From assembly GCA_016183885.1 (NCBI GenBank), contig JACPDS010000081.1:1-5062 (forward strand): a stretch of DNA of 5,062 nt, read 5' to 3'. The position numbers and the translations under genes were made by a program. Source of the stretch: Armatimonadota bacterium. GTDB lineage: Bacteria > Vulcanimicrobiota > JACPDS01. The notes beneath the pieces were generated by a model. That model was not told where the DNA came from. It was given only the letters and a program-made list of their open reading frames with translations, and made no database searches. Below, one piece after another: positions 1 through 5,062 of the stretch (its first letter is position 1; every line of letters begins with the position of its first letter).

Positions 1-711
1 TTATTACAAGAATTTAAAATTGATTGTCTGGGCTATGTTATTCAAATAGGCAAAATAAAAGCTAAAGAAAATTCCGCCAGTTTAAAACAAAAAAGGGAAT
101 TTTTGGAAAATTCTTTTTTAAATTGTTTGGATATTAAAGCAGAGGAATTAATGAAAAAAGAAATTATTAAAGCTGGAAAAAATGGAAATACTTTAGGCGG
201 AATTTTAAAAGTAGAGGCAGAGGGAGTGCCTCCGGGTCTTGGAAGTTATGCTCAAGCTGACCGAAAATTAAATGTTCGATTAGCTAAAGCGCTAATGAGC
301 ATCCCTTCGGTCAAAGGCGTGGAAATTGGGGAGGGATTTAATTTAACTAATTTTACAGGATCGGAAATTCAAGATGAAATTTATTGGAAAAATGGTTATA
401 AAAGAAAAACTAATTATGCCGGAGGAATTGAAGGAGGGATTTCTAATGGAGAAAAAATTTTACTTCAAGCGGTAATGAAGCCTATTCCTACTTTAAAATC
501 TTCTTTAAATTCAATAAACATAATAACTAAAGAAAAAACTCCGGCGCCTTATTTGCGTTCGGATGTTTGTGTTTTGCCCTCCGGCAGCGTTATTGCGGAA
601 TCAATGCTGGCTTTAGAAATTGCCTGCGCGTTTTGCGAAAAATTTTATGCTGACCATTTAAACGATATGCGAAGTAATTATCAAAATTATCTGAAAAGGA
701 TTAAATTTTGA
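1..711 (+). CDS. aroC: Chorismate synthase, 5'-truncated by the window edge
   Basis: Catalyses the last shikimate step, turning 5-enolpyruvylshikimate-3-phosphate into chorismate with reduced FMN, in the cytosol. The frame is open from base 1, so the gene begins outside the window; the TTG at 103 is an internal Leu codon and not the start. The 236 visible residues are the middle and C-terminal part of a family usually 350-390 residues long, so the N-terminal region is missing. Visible family blocks are GNTLGG (184-201), GVPPGLGSY (223-249), a stretch close to the usual LAxALMSIPAVKGVEIGxGF (274-345), GGIEGGISNGE (421-453) and RSDVCVLPSGSVIAESMLAL (556-615). The last block has Ser where many chorismate synthases have His (RHD). 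No frameshift is seen. The stop codon overlaps the aroK start by 4 bases, which suggests translational coupling within an aromatic amino acid operon. Confidence 0.95.
   Translation, partial: LLQEFKIDCLGYVIQIGKIKAKENSASLKQKREFLENSFLNCLDIKAEELMKKEIIKAGKNGNTLGGILKVEAEGVPPGLGSYAQADRKLNVRLAKALMSIPSVKGVEIGEGFNLTNFTGSEIQDEIYWKNGYKRKTNYAGGIEGGISNGEKILLQAVMKPIPTLKSSLNSINIITKEKTPAPYLRSDVCVLPSGSVIAESMLALEIACAFCEKFYADHLNDMRSNYQNYLKRIKF
694..711 (+). promoter_or_regulatory. aroK ribosome binding site and TTGA stop/start overlap
   Basis: AAAAGGA at 694-700 lies 7 bases before the TTG at 708-710, whose last two bases form the aroC stop TGA (709-711). This Shine-Dalgarno-like element inside the end of aroC supports the TTG start and coupled translation of the two genes. 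The next in-frame ATG (738-740) would remove the first part of the Walker A region, so it cannot be the start. Confidence 0.65.
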
Positions 712-1262
712 GAAGAAATATTTATTTAGTAGGTTTTATGGGGACAGGTAAAACTACTATTGGAAGAGAGTTAGCTCGATTAATGGGACGGCATTTTATT
801 GATACTGATTTAGAAATTGAAAAAGAATTAAAAATATCCGTTAAAGAAATTTTTGAAAAATATGGAGAAGAATATTTTCGCCAAATAGAAGTTGGATTAA
901 TTCAAAAATTAAGTCGATTAGAAAATAAAGTAATTTCTACAGGGGGCGGGATTCTTCTCAATCCCGGAGTTAAAGAACTTTTATCTCAAACCGGTATAAT
1001 AATCTGCTTATTTACAGAAAGAGAGTATTTATTAGAAAGACTCAGCCATACTTCAAAAAGACCCCTTTTAAATGGAGATAATCTTAAAGAAATAGTTGAA
1101 AAATTAATTCTAGAAAGAGAAGAAATTTTTAGTAAAATTTCTATCCGCTTAAATACCACTAATATTTCGCCTCGAGAAGCCTCTAAAAAAATCTTAGATC
1201 TTTTAAGAACAAGACAAAAGGTTTTAGAAAAATTAAAAGATCAATATATTGTTATTGAATAA
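708..1262 (+). CDS. aroK: Shikimate kinase
   Basis: Phosphorylates shikimate at the 3-hydroxyl with ATP, step 5 of the shikimate pathway; a soluble P-loop kinase of the NMP-kinase-like fold. The Walker A motif GFMGTGKTT is at residues 9-17. The shikimate-binding and Mg-linked aspartates are D32 and D34 (DTD), the substrate arginine is R58 in the EEYFRQIE stretch, the GGG loop is at 79-81, the lid arginine is R118 in KRPLL, and R137 fits the conserved adenine-side arginine. At 184 residues it is slightly longer than the usual 165-175, because of a charged C-terminal tail after about residue 168. The start is TTG, forced by the position of the P-loop and by a ribosome binding site at 694-700. 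The gene overlaps aroC by 4 bases and ends 3 bases before aroB. aroK and aroL are not distinguishable here; aroK is the default symbol. Confidence 0.95.
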   Translation: MRRNIYLVGFMGTGKTTIGRELARLMGRHFIDTDLEIEKELKISVKEIFEKYGEEYFRQIEVGLIQKLSRLENKVISTGGGILLNPGVKELLSQTGIIICLFTEREYLLERLSHTSKRPLLNGDNLKEIVEKLILEREEIFSKISIRLNTTNISPREASKKILDLLRTRQKVLEKLKDQYIVIE

Positions 1263-1265
1263 TCT

Positions 1266-2354
1266 ATGAAAACTATTGAGCTTAAATTAAAAGATAAAAA
1301 ATATCCTGTTTTTTTAGGATATAATATTTTAAAGTATCTGCCCGGTTTGTTGAAAGAAAAAGGAGTTTATCAAATTTTTATAATTACCGATTCAAATTTA
1401 AAAAAAATCTACGGAGATACTTTAATTAATTTATTAGAAAAAAATAAATTCCGGGTATTTCTTTTTGATATTCCGGCAGGGGAAGAAAATAAAAATTTAA
1501 TTAATTTGGAAAAATTAGTTAAATCGATGCTTTCCTCCGGAGCCGATCGATATAGTTTTTTAATTGCTTTAGGAGGAGGGGTAATCAGCGACCTGGCAGG
1601 ATTTATAGCGGCTACTTTTATGAGAGGAATCCGATGGGGGATTATTCCCACCACTTTACTTTCCCAAGTGGATAGTTCTATTGGAGGAAAAGTGGGCATA
1701 GATTTAAAGGAGGGGAAAAATTTATTAGGAGCTTTTTATTTTCCTAATTTTGTTTTAAGCGATTTTAAATTTTTGGAAAATCTTCCTGAAAACGAATTAA
1801 GAAATGGACTGGTGGAAATAATTAAAACGGCGGTTGTTTTTTCGTCAAATTTGCTTAAATTTATTGAAACTAAACCTATAATTTCTCCTATAAATTTTAA
1901 AAACTTAATTTCGGTGATTTATCAAGCTATTAAAATTAAAACTAAAGTTATAAAAGAAGATCCTTATGATGAAAAAGGAAAGAGAATATTCCTAAATTTA
2001 GGGCATACCTTCGGACATGCTTTAGAACAAGCTTCAAATTACAAATTAACCCATGCTCAAGCGGCAGCTTTGGGATTATTAATAGCTTGCGGTATTTCAA
2101 AAAAATTAAAAATCTTAAAAGACGATTTAAAAGAAAGATTGGAAAATTTATTTAAAAAATATAATTTGTTCTATGATATTTCACAAATTAATTTAGATTT
2201 AATTGAAAAAGCGATTTTTAACGATAAAAAGAGAAAAAATAATCATTTAAATTTTATCTTACCGGTGAAATCAGGCAAAGTAATCGTAAAAACTAATATT
2301 CCAAAAGAAATTTGGAAAAAATCAGTTATAGAGATTCAAAATTCAGGAGGTTAA
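1266..2354 (+). CDS. aroB: 3-dehydroquinate synthase
   Basis: Converts DAHP to 3-dehydroquinate using NAD+ and a divalent metal, step 2 of the shikimate pathway, in the cytosol. At 362 residues it has the usual family length. The N-terminal NAD-binding half contains PAGEENK (70-76), the glycine block LGGGVISDLAGFIAATFMRG (102-121), PTTLLSQVDSSIGGKVGID (128-146) and GLVEIIK (181-187). The C-terminal half contains LNLGHTFGHALE (243-254). By spacing to the Aspergillus enzyme, metal ligands are E184, H247 and H263, and K142, R240, N244 and H251 are the other active-site residues; all are present. The usual HGEAVAIGM after the last metal ligand reads HAQAAALGL, a mild departure. ATG starts 3 bases after aroK with no clear Shine-Dalgarno, so translation probably depends on coupling to aroK. 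It directly abuts aroQ. Confidence 0.96.
   Translation: MKTIELKLKDKKYPVFLGYNILKYLPGLLKEKGVYQIFIITDSNLKKIYGDTLINLLEKNKFRVFLFDIPAGEENKNLINLEKLVKSMLSSGADRYSFLIALGGGVISDLAGFIAATFMRGIRWGIIPTTLLSQVDSSIGGKVGIDLKEGKNLLGAFYFPNFVLSDFKFLENLPENELRNGLVEIIKTAVVFSSNLLKFIETKPIISPINFKNLISVIYQAIKIKTKVIKEDPYDEKGKRIFLNLGHTFGHALEQASNYKLTHAQAAALGLLIACGISKKLKILKDDLKERLENLFKKYNLFYDISQINLDLIEKAIFNDKKRKNNHLNFILPVKSGKVIVKTNIPKEIWKKSVIEIQNSGG
2345..2350 (+). promoter_or_regulatory. aroQ ribosome binding site
   Basis: A perfect AGGAGG sits in the last codons of aroB, 4 bases before the aroQ ATG at 2355. The spacing is short but the match is complete. It fixes the aroQ start and contrasts with aroB, which has no visible site. 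Confidence 0.7.
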
Positions 2355-2780
2355 ATGAAAATTTTAGTTATTCATGGAGTGAATTTAAATTTTTTAGGCA
2401 AAAGAGAAACTCATATTTACGGTAATATTACATTAAATAAATTAAATCAATTATTAGAAAAAGAAGCTAAAAGTTTAAAGTTAGATTTAGAAATTTTCCA
2501 AAGTAATTTTGAAGGAGAAATTATTAATAAAATTCATCAGGCTAGAGGTCATAAGAAAGGAATTATTATTAATCCAGGGGCATTTACTCATTATAGCTAC
2601 GCAATAAGAGATGCTTTAACGGCAGTAGAACTTCCCGTGATTGAAGTGCATCTTTCCAATTTATTTTCACGGGAAGAATTTAGAAAAAATTCAGTTTTAG
2701 CCCCTATTTGCAAAGGATTTATCTGCGGTTTAGGAATAGAAAGTTATTTTTTAGCTTTAAGATATTTTAAAATTGGGTAG
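2355..2780 (+). CDS. aroQ: 3-dehydroquinate dehydratase, type II
   Basis: Dehydrates 3-dehydroquinate to 3-dehydroshikimate, step 3 of the shikimate pathway, by the type II trans-elimination mechanism; the family forms dodecamers. The length of 141 residues is typical (about 140-150). Relative to the Mycobacterium enzyme all key residues are present at a constant offset of two: catalytic R17 and Y22 in LGKRETHIYG, N73, H79, H99 in EVHLSN, R106 and R110. Departures from consensus are GVNLN instead of GPNLN, QSNFEGE instead of QSNHEGE, and NPGAFTHYS instead of NPAAYTHTS; they look like lineage variation and not decay. The ATG follows the aroB stop directly. Ile codons are nearly all ATT. It is the last of the four adjacent shikimate genes, and the dense packing ends right after it. 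Its stop lies in GGGTAGTGTCA, at the edge of the possibly foreign segment. Confidence 0.95.
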   Translation: MKILVIHGVNLNFLGKRETHIYGNITLNKLNQLLEKEAKSLKLDLEIFQSNFEGEIINKIHQARGHKKGIIINPGAFTHYSYAIRDALTAVELPVIEVHLSNLFSREEFRKNSVLAPICKGFICGLGIESYFLALRYFKIG

Positions 2781-2937
2781 TGTCAAATAGTTTTACAAAA
2801 AGAGGAATAAATAATTATTAAAATTAAAGATTTTAGAGGGCGAAGGATATATAAATATGAATTTAACTCCGATAACAGAAGAATGTATGGCGGTGAGGCA
2901 GGAATTATTTTATTGGCTGAAGGAGAAATAAAATAGA
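2781..2937 (+). other. Intergenic segment with doubtful short ORFs
   Basis: A 157-base gap between aroQ and the methyltransferase in an otherwise tightly packed strand. It holds two overlapping short frames. One is open from the stop at 2808-2810 to TAG at 2934-2936, about 41 codons ending in GGEAGIILLAEGEIK; it has no upstream ATG, GTG or TTG, though a GAGG at 2802-2805 precedes an ATA (2811) and an ATT (2814). The other runs from ATG 2857 to TAA 2931 (24 codons, starting MNLTPITEECM) after AAGGA at 2843-2847, in the same frame as the methyltransferase. I recognise neither. They may be remains of a gene brought in with the methyltransferase, a short leader peptide, or chance. No clear promoter with two good hexamers and no hairpin terminator was seen. 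Confidence 0.35.
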
Positions 2938-4203
2938 ATGGCAATAACCCTGAAAAAAAAACAAAGTTACATACAAAAATATTTAGAGAGTTTTGTTTAT
3001 AACCCAGAATATAGCTTATTCGAGGAGCTTGGGGGGAAAACAATCGTTGGAAATATTGAGATTGAGGGGGAAGGTTATCCCTTATTTATAAATGAATATT
3101 GGACCTCAAAACAAAGACAAGTAAATACTTTACATGAAATAGCATATAGAGCTTGCTTCAAAGCACAACTCCCCAATTTTTTTATTAGCTTGCTGACTGA
3201 ACCGGGCGATGTGGTTTACGACCCTTTTTCAGGCAGAGGAACAACTATAATAGAGGCAGCTATCTTAAACAGAAACATAATAGCAAACGATATAAACCCG
3301 ATAAGTAAAATTCTAAGCTACCCGAGGCTTATAATCCCAAATATGACAAAACTTAATCAAAGGTTGGAGTCAATTTTATTTGACGATAAAATGAAGGCGG
3401 ATATTGATTTATCAATGTTCTACCATCAAAAAACAGAGGCAGAAATAGTATTTTTAAAGCAATATTTGAAAGAAAGACGGACGAATACAAAAGAAGATGA
3501 GCTGGATAATTGGATAAGAATGGTGGCAACCAACAGATTAACGGGACATTCTGCGGGCTTCTTCTCGGTTTATACACTCCCGCCAAATCAAGCGGTATCA
3601 CAAGAAAGCCAGATAAAAATAAATGAAAAGAGAAAGCAAAAACCAGAATATAGAAACGTAAGAAAATTGATTTTGAAAAAATCACAAAATTTAATATCCG
3701 AAATCAGCAAGACGCAAAAAGAAGCCTTAAAGCAGGCGGCTAAAAATTCACTCTTCTTGAGCGAAGATGCTCGAAAGACGAAACAAATAAAAAACGAGAT
3801 AGTCAAATTAACTGTCACATCGCCGCCATTTCTTGATGTAGTAAATTACGCTGATGATAACTGGTTACGGTGTTGGTTTAATTCTATTGATCCTCATAAA
3901 ATAAATGGAAAACTAACAACCCCCAAAAAAATAGAAGACTGGTGTAATGTGATGGAAGATGTCTTCAAAGAGCTCTTTAGAATAACAAAATATGGGGGGC
4001 ACGTGGCTTTTGAGGTCGGAGAAGTAAGAAACGGAAAATTAAACTTAGAGGAATACGTTGTGCCACTGGGAATAAAAGCTGGATTCGCTTGCGAGAGCAT
4101 AATGATTAATCAACAAAAATTTACAAAAACTGCGAATATCTGGGGAGTCTCCAATAATATAAAAGGAACAAATACAAACAGAATTGTAATTTTTATAAAA
4201 TAA
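2938..4203 (+). CDS. Solitary SAM-dependent DNA methyltransferase (N4-cytosine or N6-adenine)
   Basis: Predicted to transfer a methyl group from SAM to an exocyclic amino group of a base in DNA. The SAM-binding motif I is DPFSGRGTT at residues 95-103, preceded by PGDVVY, with an acidic ND (117-118) about 15 residues later. The catalytic motif IV is TSPPF at 294-298, followed by LDVVNYADDNWLR. GGHVAFEVGEV (353-363) fits the next core strand and NRIVIFIK (414-421) the last one. A conserved-looking N-terminal block with YWTSKQRQ (54-61) and LHEIAYRACFKAQLP (65-79) matches, from memory, a widespread methylase family of microbes and phages. The roughly 190 residues between the motifs, rich in Lys and Gln, may carry target recognition. 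TSPPF cannot decide between N4-C and N6-A. The ATG follows AAGGAG (2920-2925) by 12 bases. Codon use is foreign: about 25 of 41 Ile codons are ATA, against 2 of 17 in aroQ (hand counts). No nuclease gene is adjacent, so it may be an orphan or restriction-system remnant. Confidence 0.88.
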   Translation: MAITLKKKQSYIQKYLESFVYNPEYSLFEELGGKTIVGNIEIEGEGYPLFINEYWTSKQRQVNTLHEIAYRACFKAQLPNFFISLLTEPGDVVYDPFSGRGTTIIEAAILNRNIIANDINPISKILSYPRLIIPNMTKLNQRLESILFDDKMKADIDLSMFYHQKTEAEIVFLKQYLKERRTNTKEDELDNWIRMVATNRLTGHSAGFFSVYTLPPNQAVSQESQIKINEKRKQKPEYRNVRKLILKKSQNLISEISKTQKEALKQAAKNSLFLSEDARKTKQIKNEIVKLTVTSPPFLDVVNYADDNWLRCWFNSIDPHKINGKLTTPKKIEDWCNVMEDVFKELFRITKYGGHVAFEVGEVRNGKLNLEEYVVPLGIKAGFACESIMINQQKFTKTANIWGVSNNIKGTNTNRIVIFIK

Positions 4204-4270
4204 CGCCTAAACGTGTATTTTCAGCTGATAATAAACAGATTTTACTGGCTATTCACTAATAACTAATTAA
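4204..4270 (+). other. Intergenic spacer downstream of the methyltransferase
   Basis: A stretch without coding potential that separates the foreign-looking methyltransferase from the following native-style gene. CTATTCACTA (4249-4258) is a partial inverted match of the segment TAGTG...AATAG at 2778-2790, just after aroQ. CTAATAA and CTAATTA (4255-4268) form a short imperfect direct repeat. I found no stem-loop followed by a T-run and no promoter that I would defend. Confidence 0.4.
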
Positions 4271-4277
4271 GAGGAGG
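4271..4277 (+). promoter_or_regulatory. Strong ribosome binding site for the exported protein gene
   Basis: GAGGAGG lies 4 bases before the ATG at 4282. It is the longest Shine-Dalgarno match in the window and fixes this start, which also gives a proper signal peptide. Confidence 0.75.
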
Positions 4278-4281
4278 ATTT

Positions 4282-4770
4282 ATGAAAAAAAATCTTTTAA
4301 TTTTATTATTTTTTATTTCTTTAAATTTTATCGCCTCGGCTTCGGATATCGGGATTATTCTTAGAAAACAACTTGTTAAGCCCGGAACCCCTTTAGTCCT
4401 CGTGATTTCTCAAATTGGATTTCCAGATTGGGTTAAAGCTGTGAGGGGAAAAAGTCAAAATTATGATTTTATAGCTTTTATTTATAAAGAGTATGCTATA
4501 AGATTAGATATTGATAATGAAACCAATAATTTAACGGCAATTTTATTAGAAGATAATTTAGTGGAATTAAATGGAATATCTTTTAAAATAGGAGATGGAA
4601 TAGAAAAGGTTATAAGTTCCTGGGGAGAACCTGAATTAAGAGAAAAAAATGTTTTATGTTATTATAAAAAAGGAGTTTATATAGATTTAGATTATAATAA
4701 AAAAATTGCTAAAATATATATTTCTACTCCGGGGGAAGAAATAAAAACTATTCCAGCTCTCACAAGTTAA
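4282..4770 (+). CDS. Exported protein of unknown function with two tandem repeat domains
   Basis: A 162-residue protein I cannot assign to a named function. Residues 1-20 form a classical Sec signal peptide: KK at 2-3, a hydrophobic core LLILLFFISLNFI, and a likely cleavage site A18-S19-A20. There is no Cys at the cut, so it is not a lipoprotein; it would be periplasmic or secreted. The mature part appears to hold two diverged copies of one unit. VKPG (32-35) and IGFPD (45-49) in the first match FKIG (101-104) and WGEPE (114-118) in the second, both 69 residues apart; each copy then has an aromatic strand, an IxLD stretch (73-76 and 134-137) and a final NLTAI or KIAKI strand. Tandem units with a Gly-x-Pro turn recall BamE/SmpA-like or beta-lactamase-inhibitor-like small folds, but this is inference. 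There is one Cys (126). Codon use is native (A/T-ending), unlike the methyltransferase before it. The gene ends 5 bases before truB, so they are probably cotranscribed. Confidence 0.8.
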   Translation: MKKNLLILLFFISLNFIASASDIGIILRKQLVKPGTPLVLVISQIGFPDWVKAVRGKSQNYDFIAFIYKEYAIRLDIDNETNNLTAILLEDNLVELNGISFKIGDGIEKVISSWGEPELREKNVLCYYKKGVYIDLDYNKKIAKIYISTPGEEIKTIPALTS

Positions 4771-4775
4771 TAACT

Positions 4776-5051
4776 GTGGATGGTTTTTTAAATATTAATA
4801 AACCAGGCGGATTAACTTCTCATGATGTGATAAAAATTTTGCGAAAAATTTTAAAAATAAAAAAAATTGGACATTTAGGGACATTAGATCCTCAAGCTGA
4901 AGGTGTATTGCCTATAGCTTTAGGAAGTTCTACTCGTTTAATAGAATTTATTGAAAAAGCTCCAAAAATTTATCAAGCGGAAATTACTTTAGGGATAAAG
5001 ACAGATACAGGAGACGCGCAGGGAAAAATTTTAGAAAGGCTCCTCTTTTAA
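4776..5051 (+). CDS. truB: tRNA pseudouridine-55 synthase, N-terminal part, early stop near window end
   Basis: TruB makes pseudouridine at position 55 of the T-loop of tRNAs. The visible 91 residues align with the N-terminus of the family: DGFLNINKPGGLTSHDV (2-18), the catalytic motif GHLGTLDP (32-39) with Asp38, AEGVLPIALGSSTRL (41-55), and the YQAEITLGIKTDTGDAQGKI stretch (67-86). GTG at 4776 is the start because the family begins exactly here; no Shine-Dalgarno is visible and the previous stop is 5 bases away, suggesting coupling. A full TruB has about 210-310 residues, but this frame stops at TAA 5049-5051. From base 5036 onward the neighbouring frame reads KAPLLKNKK, which continues TruB plausibly after GKILE, so a missing base near the short A-run at 5035-5037 is likely. 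The window ends 11 bases later, so true frameshift, pseudogene and sequencing error cannot be told apart. Confidence 0.85.
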   Translation: MDGFLNINKPGGLTSHDVIKILRKILKIKKIGHLGTLDPQAEGVLPIALGSSTRLIEFIEKAPKIYQAEITLGIKTDTGDAQGKILERLLF

Positions 5052-5062
5052 AGAATAAAAAA

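Noticed and set aside
103..711. Treating TTG at 103 as the start of a short aroC
   Set aside because: The same frame is open to base 1 and reads as chorismate synthase sequence, so the gene is cut by the window edge.
1409..1699. Minus-strand open frame of 96 codons inside aroB
   Set aside because: It lies wholly inside a well-supported aroB on the other strand, has no recognisable domain, and its composition mirrors the aroB codons.
2848..2856. TATATAAAT as a -10 element of a methyltransferase promoter
   Set aside because: In such AT-rich DNA this is expected by chance, and no acceptable -35 hexamer lies 16-18 bases upstream.
2783..3043. Minus-strand open frame of 86 codons across the aroQ-methyltransferase gap
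   Set aside because: It overlaps the methyltransferase start, and its hydrophobic look comes from the complement of Lys/Glu-rich and AT-rich DNA. No ribosome binding site or family match was seen.
3353..4100. Three minus-strand open frames (3353-3685, 3588-3818, 3894-4100) inside the methyltransferase
   Set aside because: They are antisense to a gene with clear motifs; the Phe/Leu/Ser-rich translations are typical complements of a Lys/Glu-rich coding strand.
4202..4215. attC-like start (TAACGCCTAAAC) just after the methyltransferase stop
   Set aside because: It resembles one side of an integron recombination site, but there is no complementary partner (GGCGTTA-like) downstream and no integrase in view.
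4204..4281. Rho-independent terminator after the methyltransferase
   Set aside because: No GC-rich stem followed by a T-run could be folded by eye in this spacer.

Overview
The window looks like a chromosomal segment from a very AT-rich bacterium. All genes are on the + strand, packed with gaps of a few bases or overlaps, and the housekeeping genes strongly prefer A/T-ending codons (ATT for Ile, TTA for Leu, AAA for Lys). The set (clustered shikimate genes, type II dehydroquinase, TruB) shows a bacterium. I cannot name the phylum from sequence alone; an anaerobic, possibly uncultured lineage is only a guess.

Bases 1-2780 hold a tightly coupled shikimate-pathway operon: the 3' part of aroC (chorismate synthase, step 7), aroK (shikimate kinase, step 5), aroB (3-dehydroquinate synthase, step 2) and aroQ (type II 3-dehydroquinate dehydratase, step 3). 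aroC and aroK overlap by 4 bases, aroK and aroB are 3 bases apart, and aroB abuts aroQ. The catalytic residues I can check are present in aroK, aroB and aroQ. The DAHP synthase, aroE and aroA genes are not in the window.

Bases 2781-4281 break this pattern. A 157-base gap holding only doubtful short ORFs leads to a 421-residue SAM-dependent DNA methyltransferase (2938-4203) with DPFSGRGTT and TSPPF motifs. Its codon use differs sharply from its neighbours (ATA is the main Ile codon instead of ATT). No restriction endonuclease is visible. It is best read as a horizontally acquired solitary methyltransferase that landed between operon genes. A second gap of 78 bases follows it.

Bases 4282-5062 return to the native style. 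A small exported protein with two tandem, diverged copies of one fold unit is followed 5 bases later by the start of truB (tRNA pseudouridine-55 synthase). truB meets an early stop after 91 codons, close to the window end; the adjacent frame continues with a plausible TruB sequence, so a one-base frameshift or sequencing error is likely.

No tRNA, rRNA, CRISPR array, complete insertion sequence or convincing rho-independent terminator was found. The most interesting part is the methyltransferase island and its flanks.
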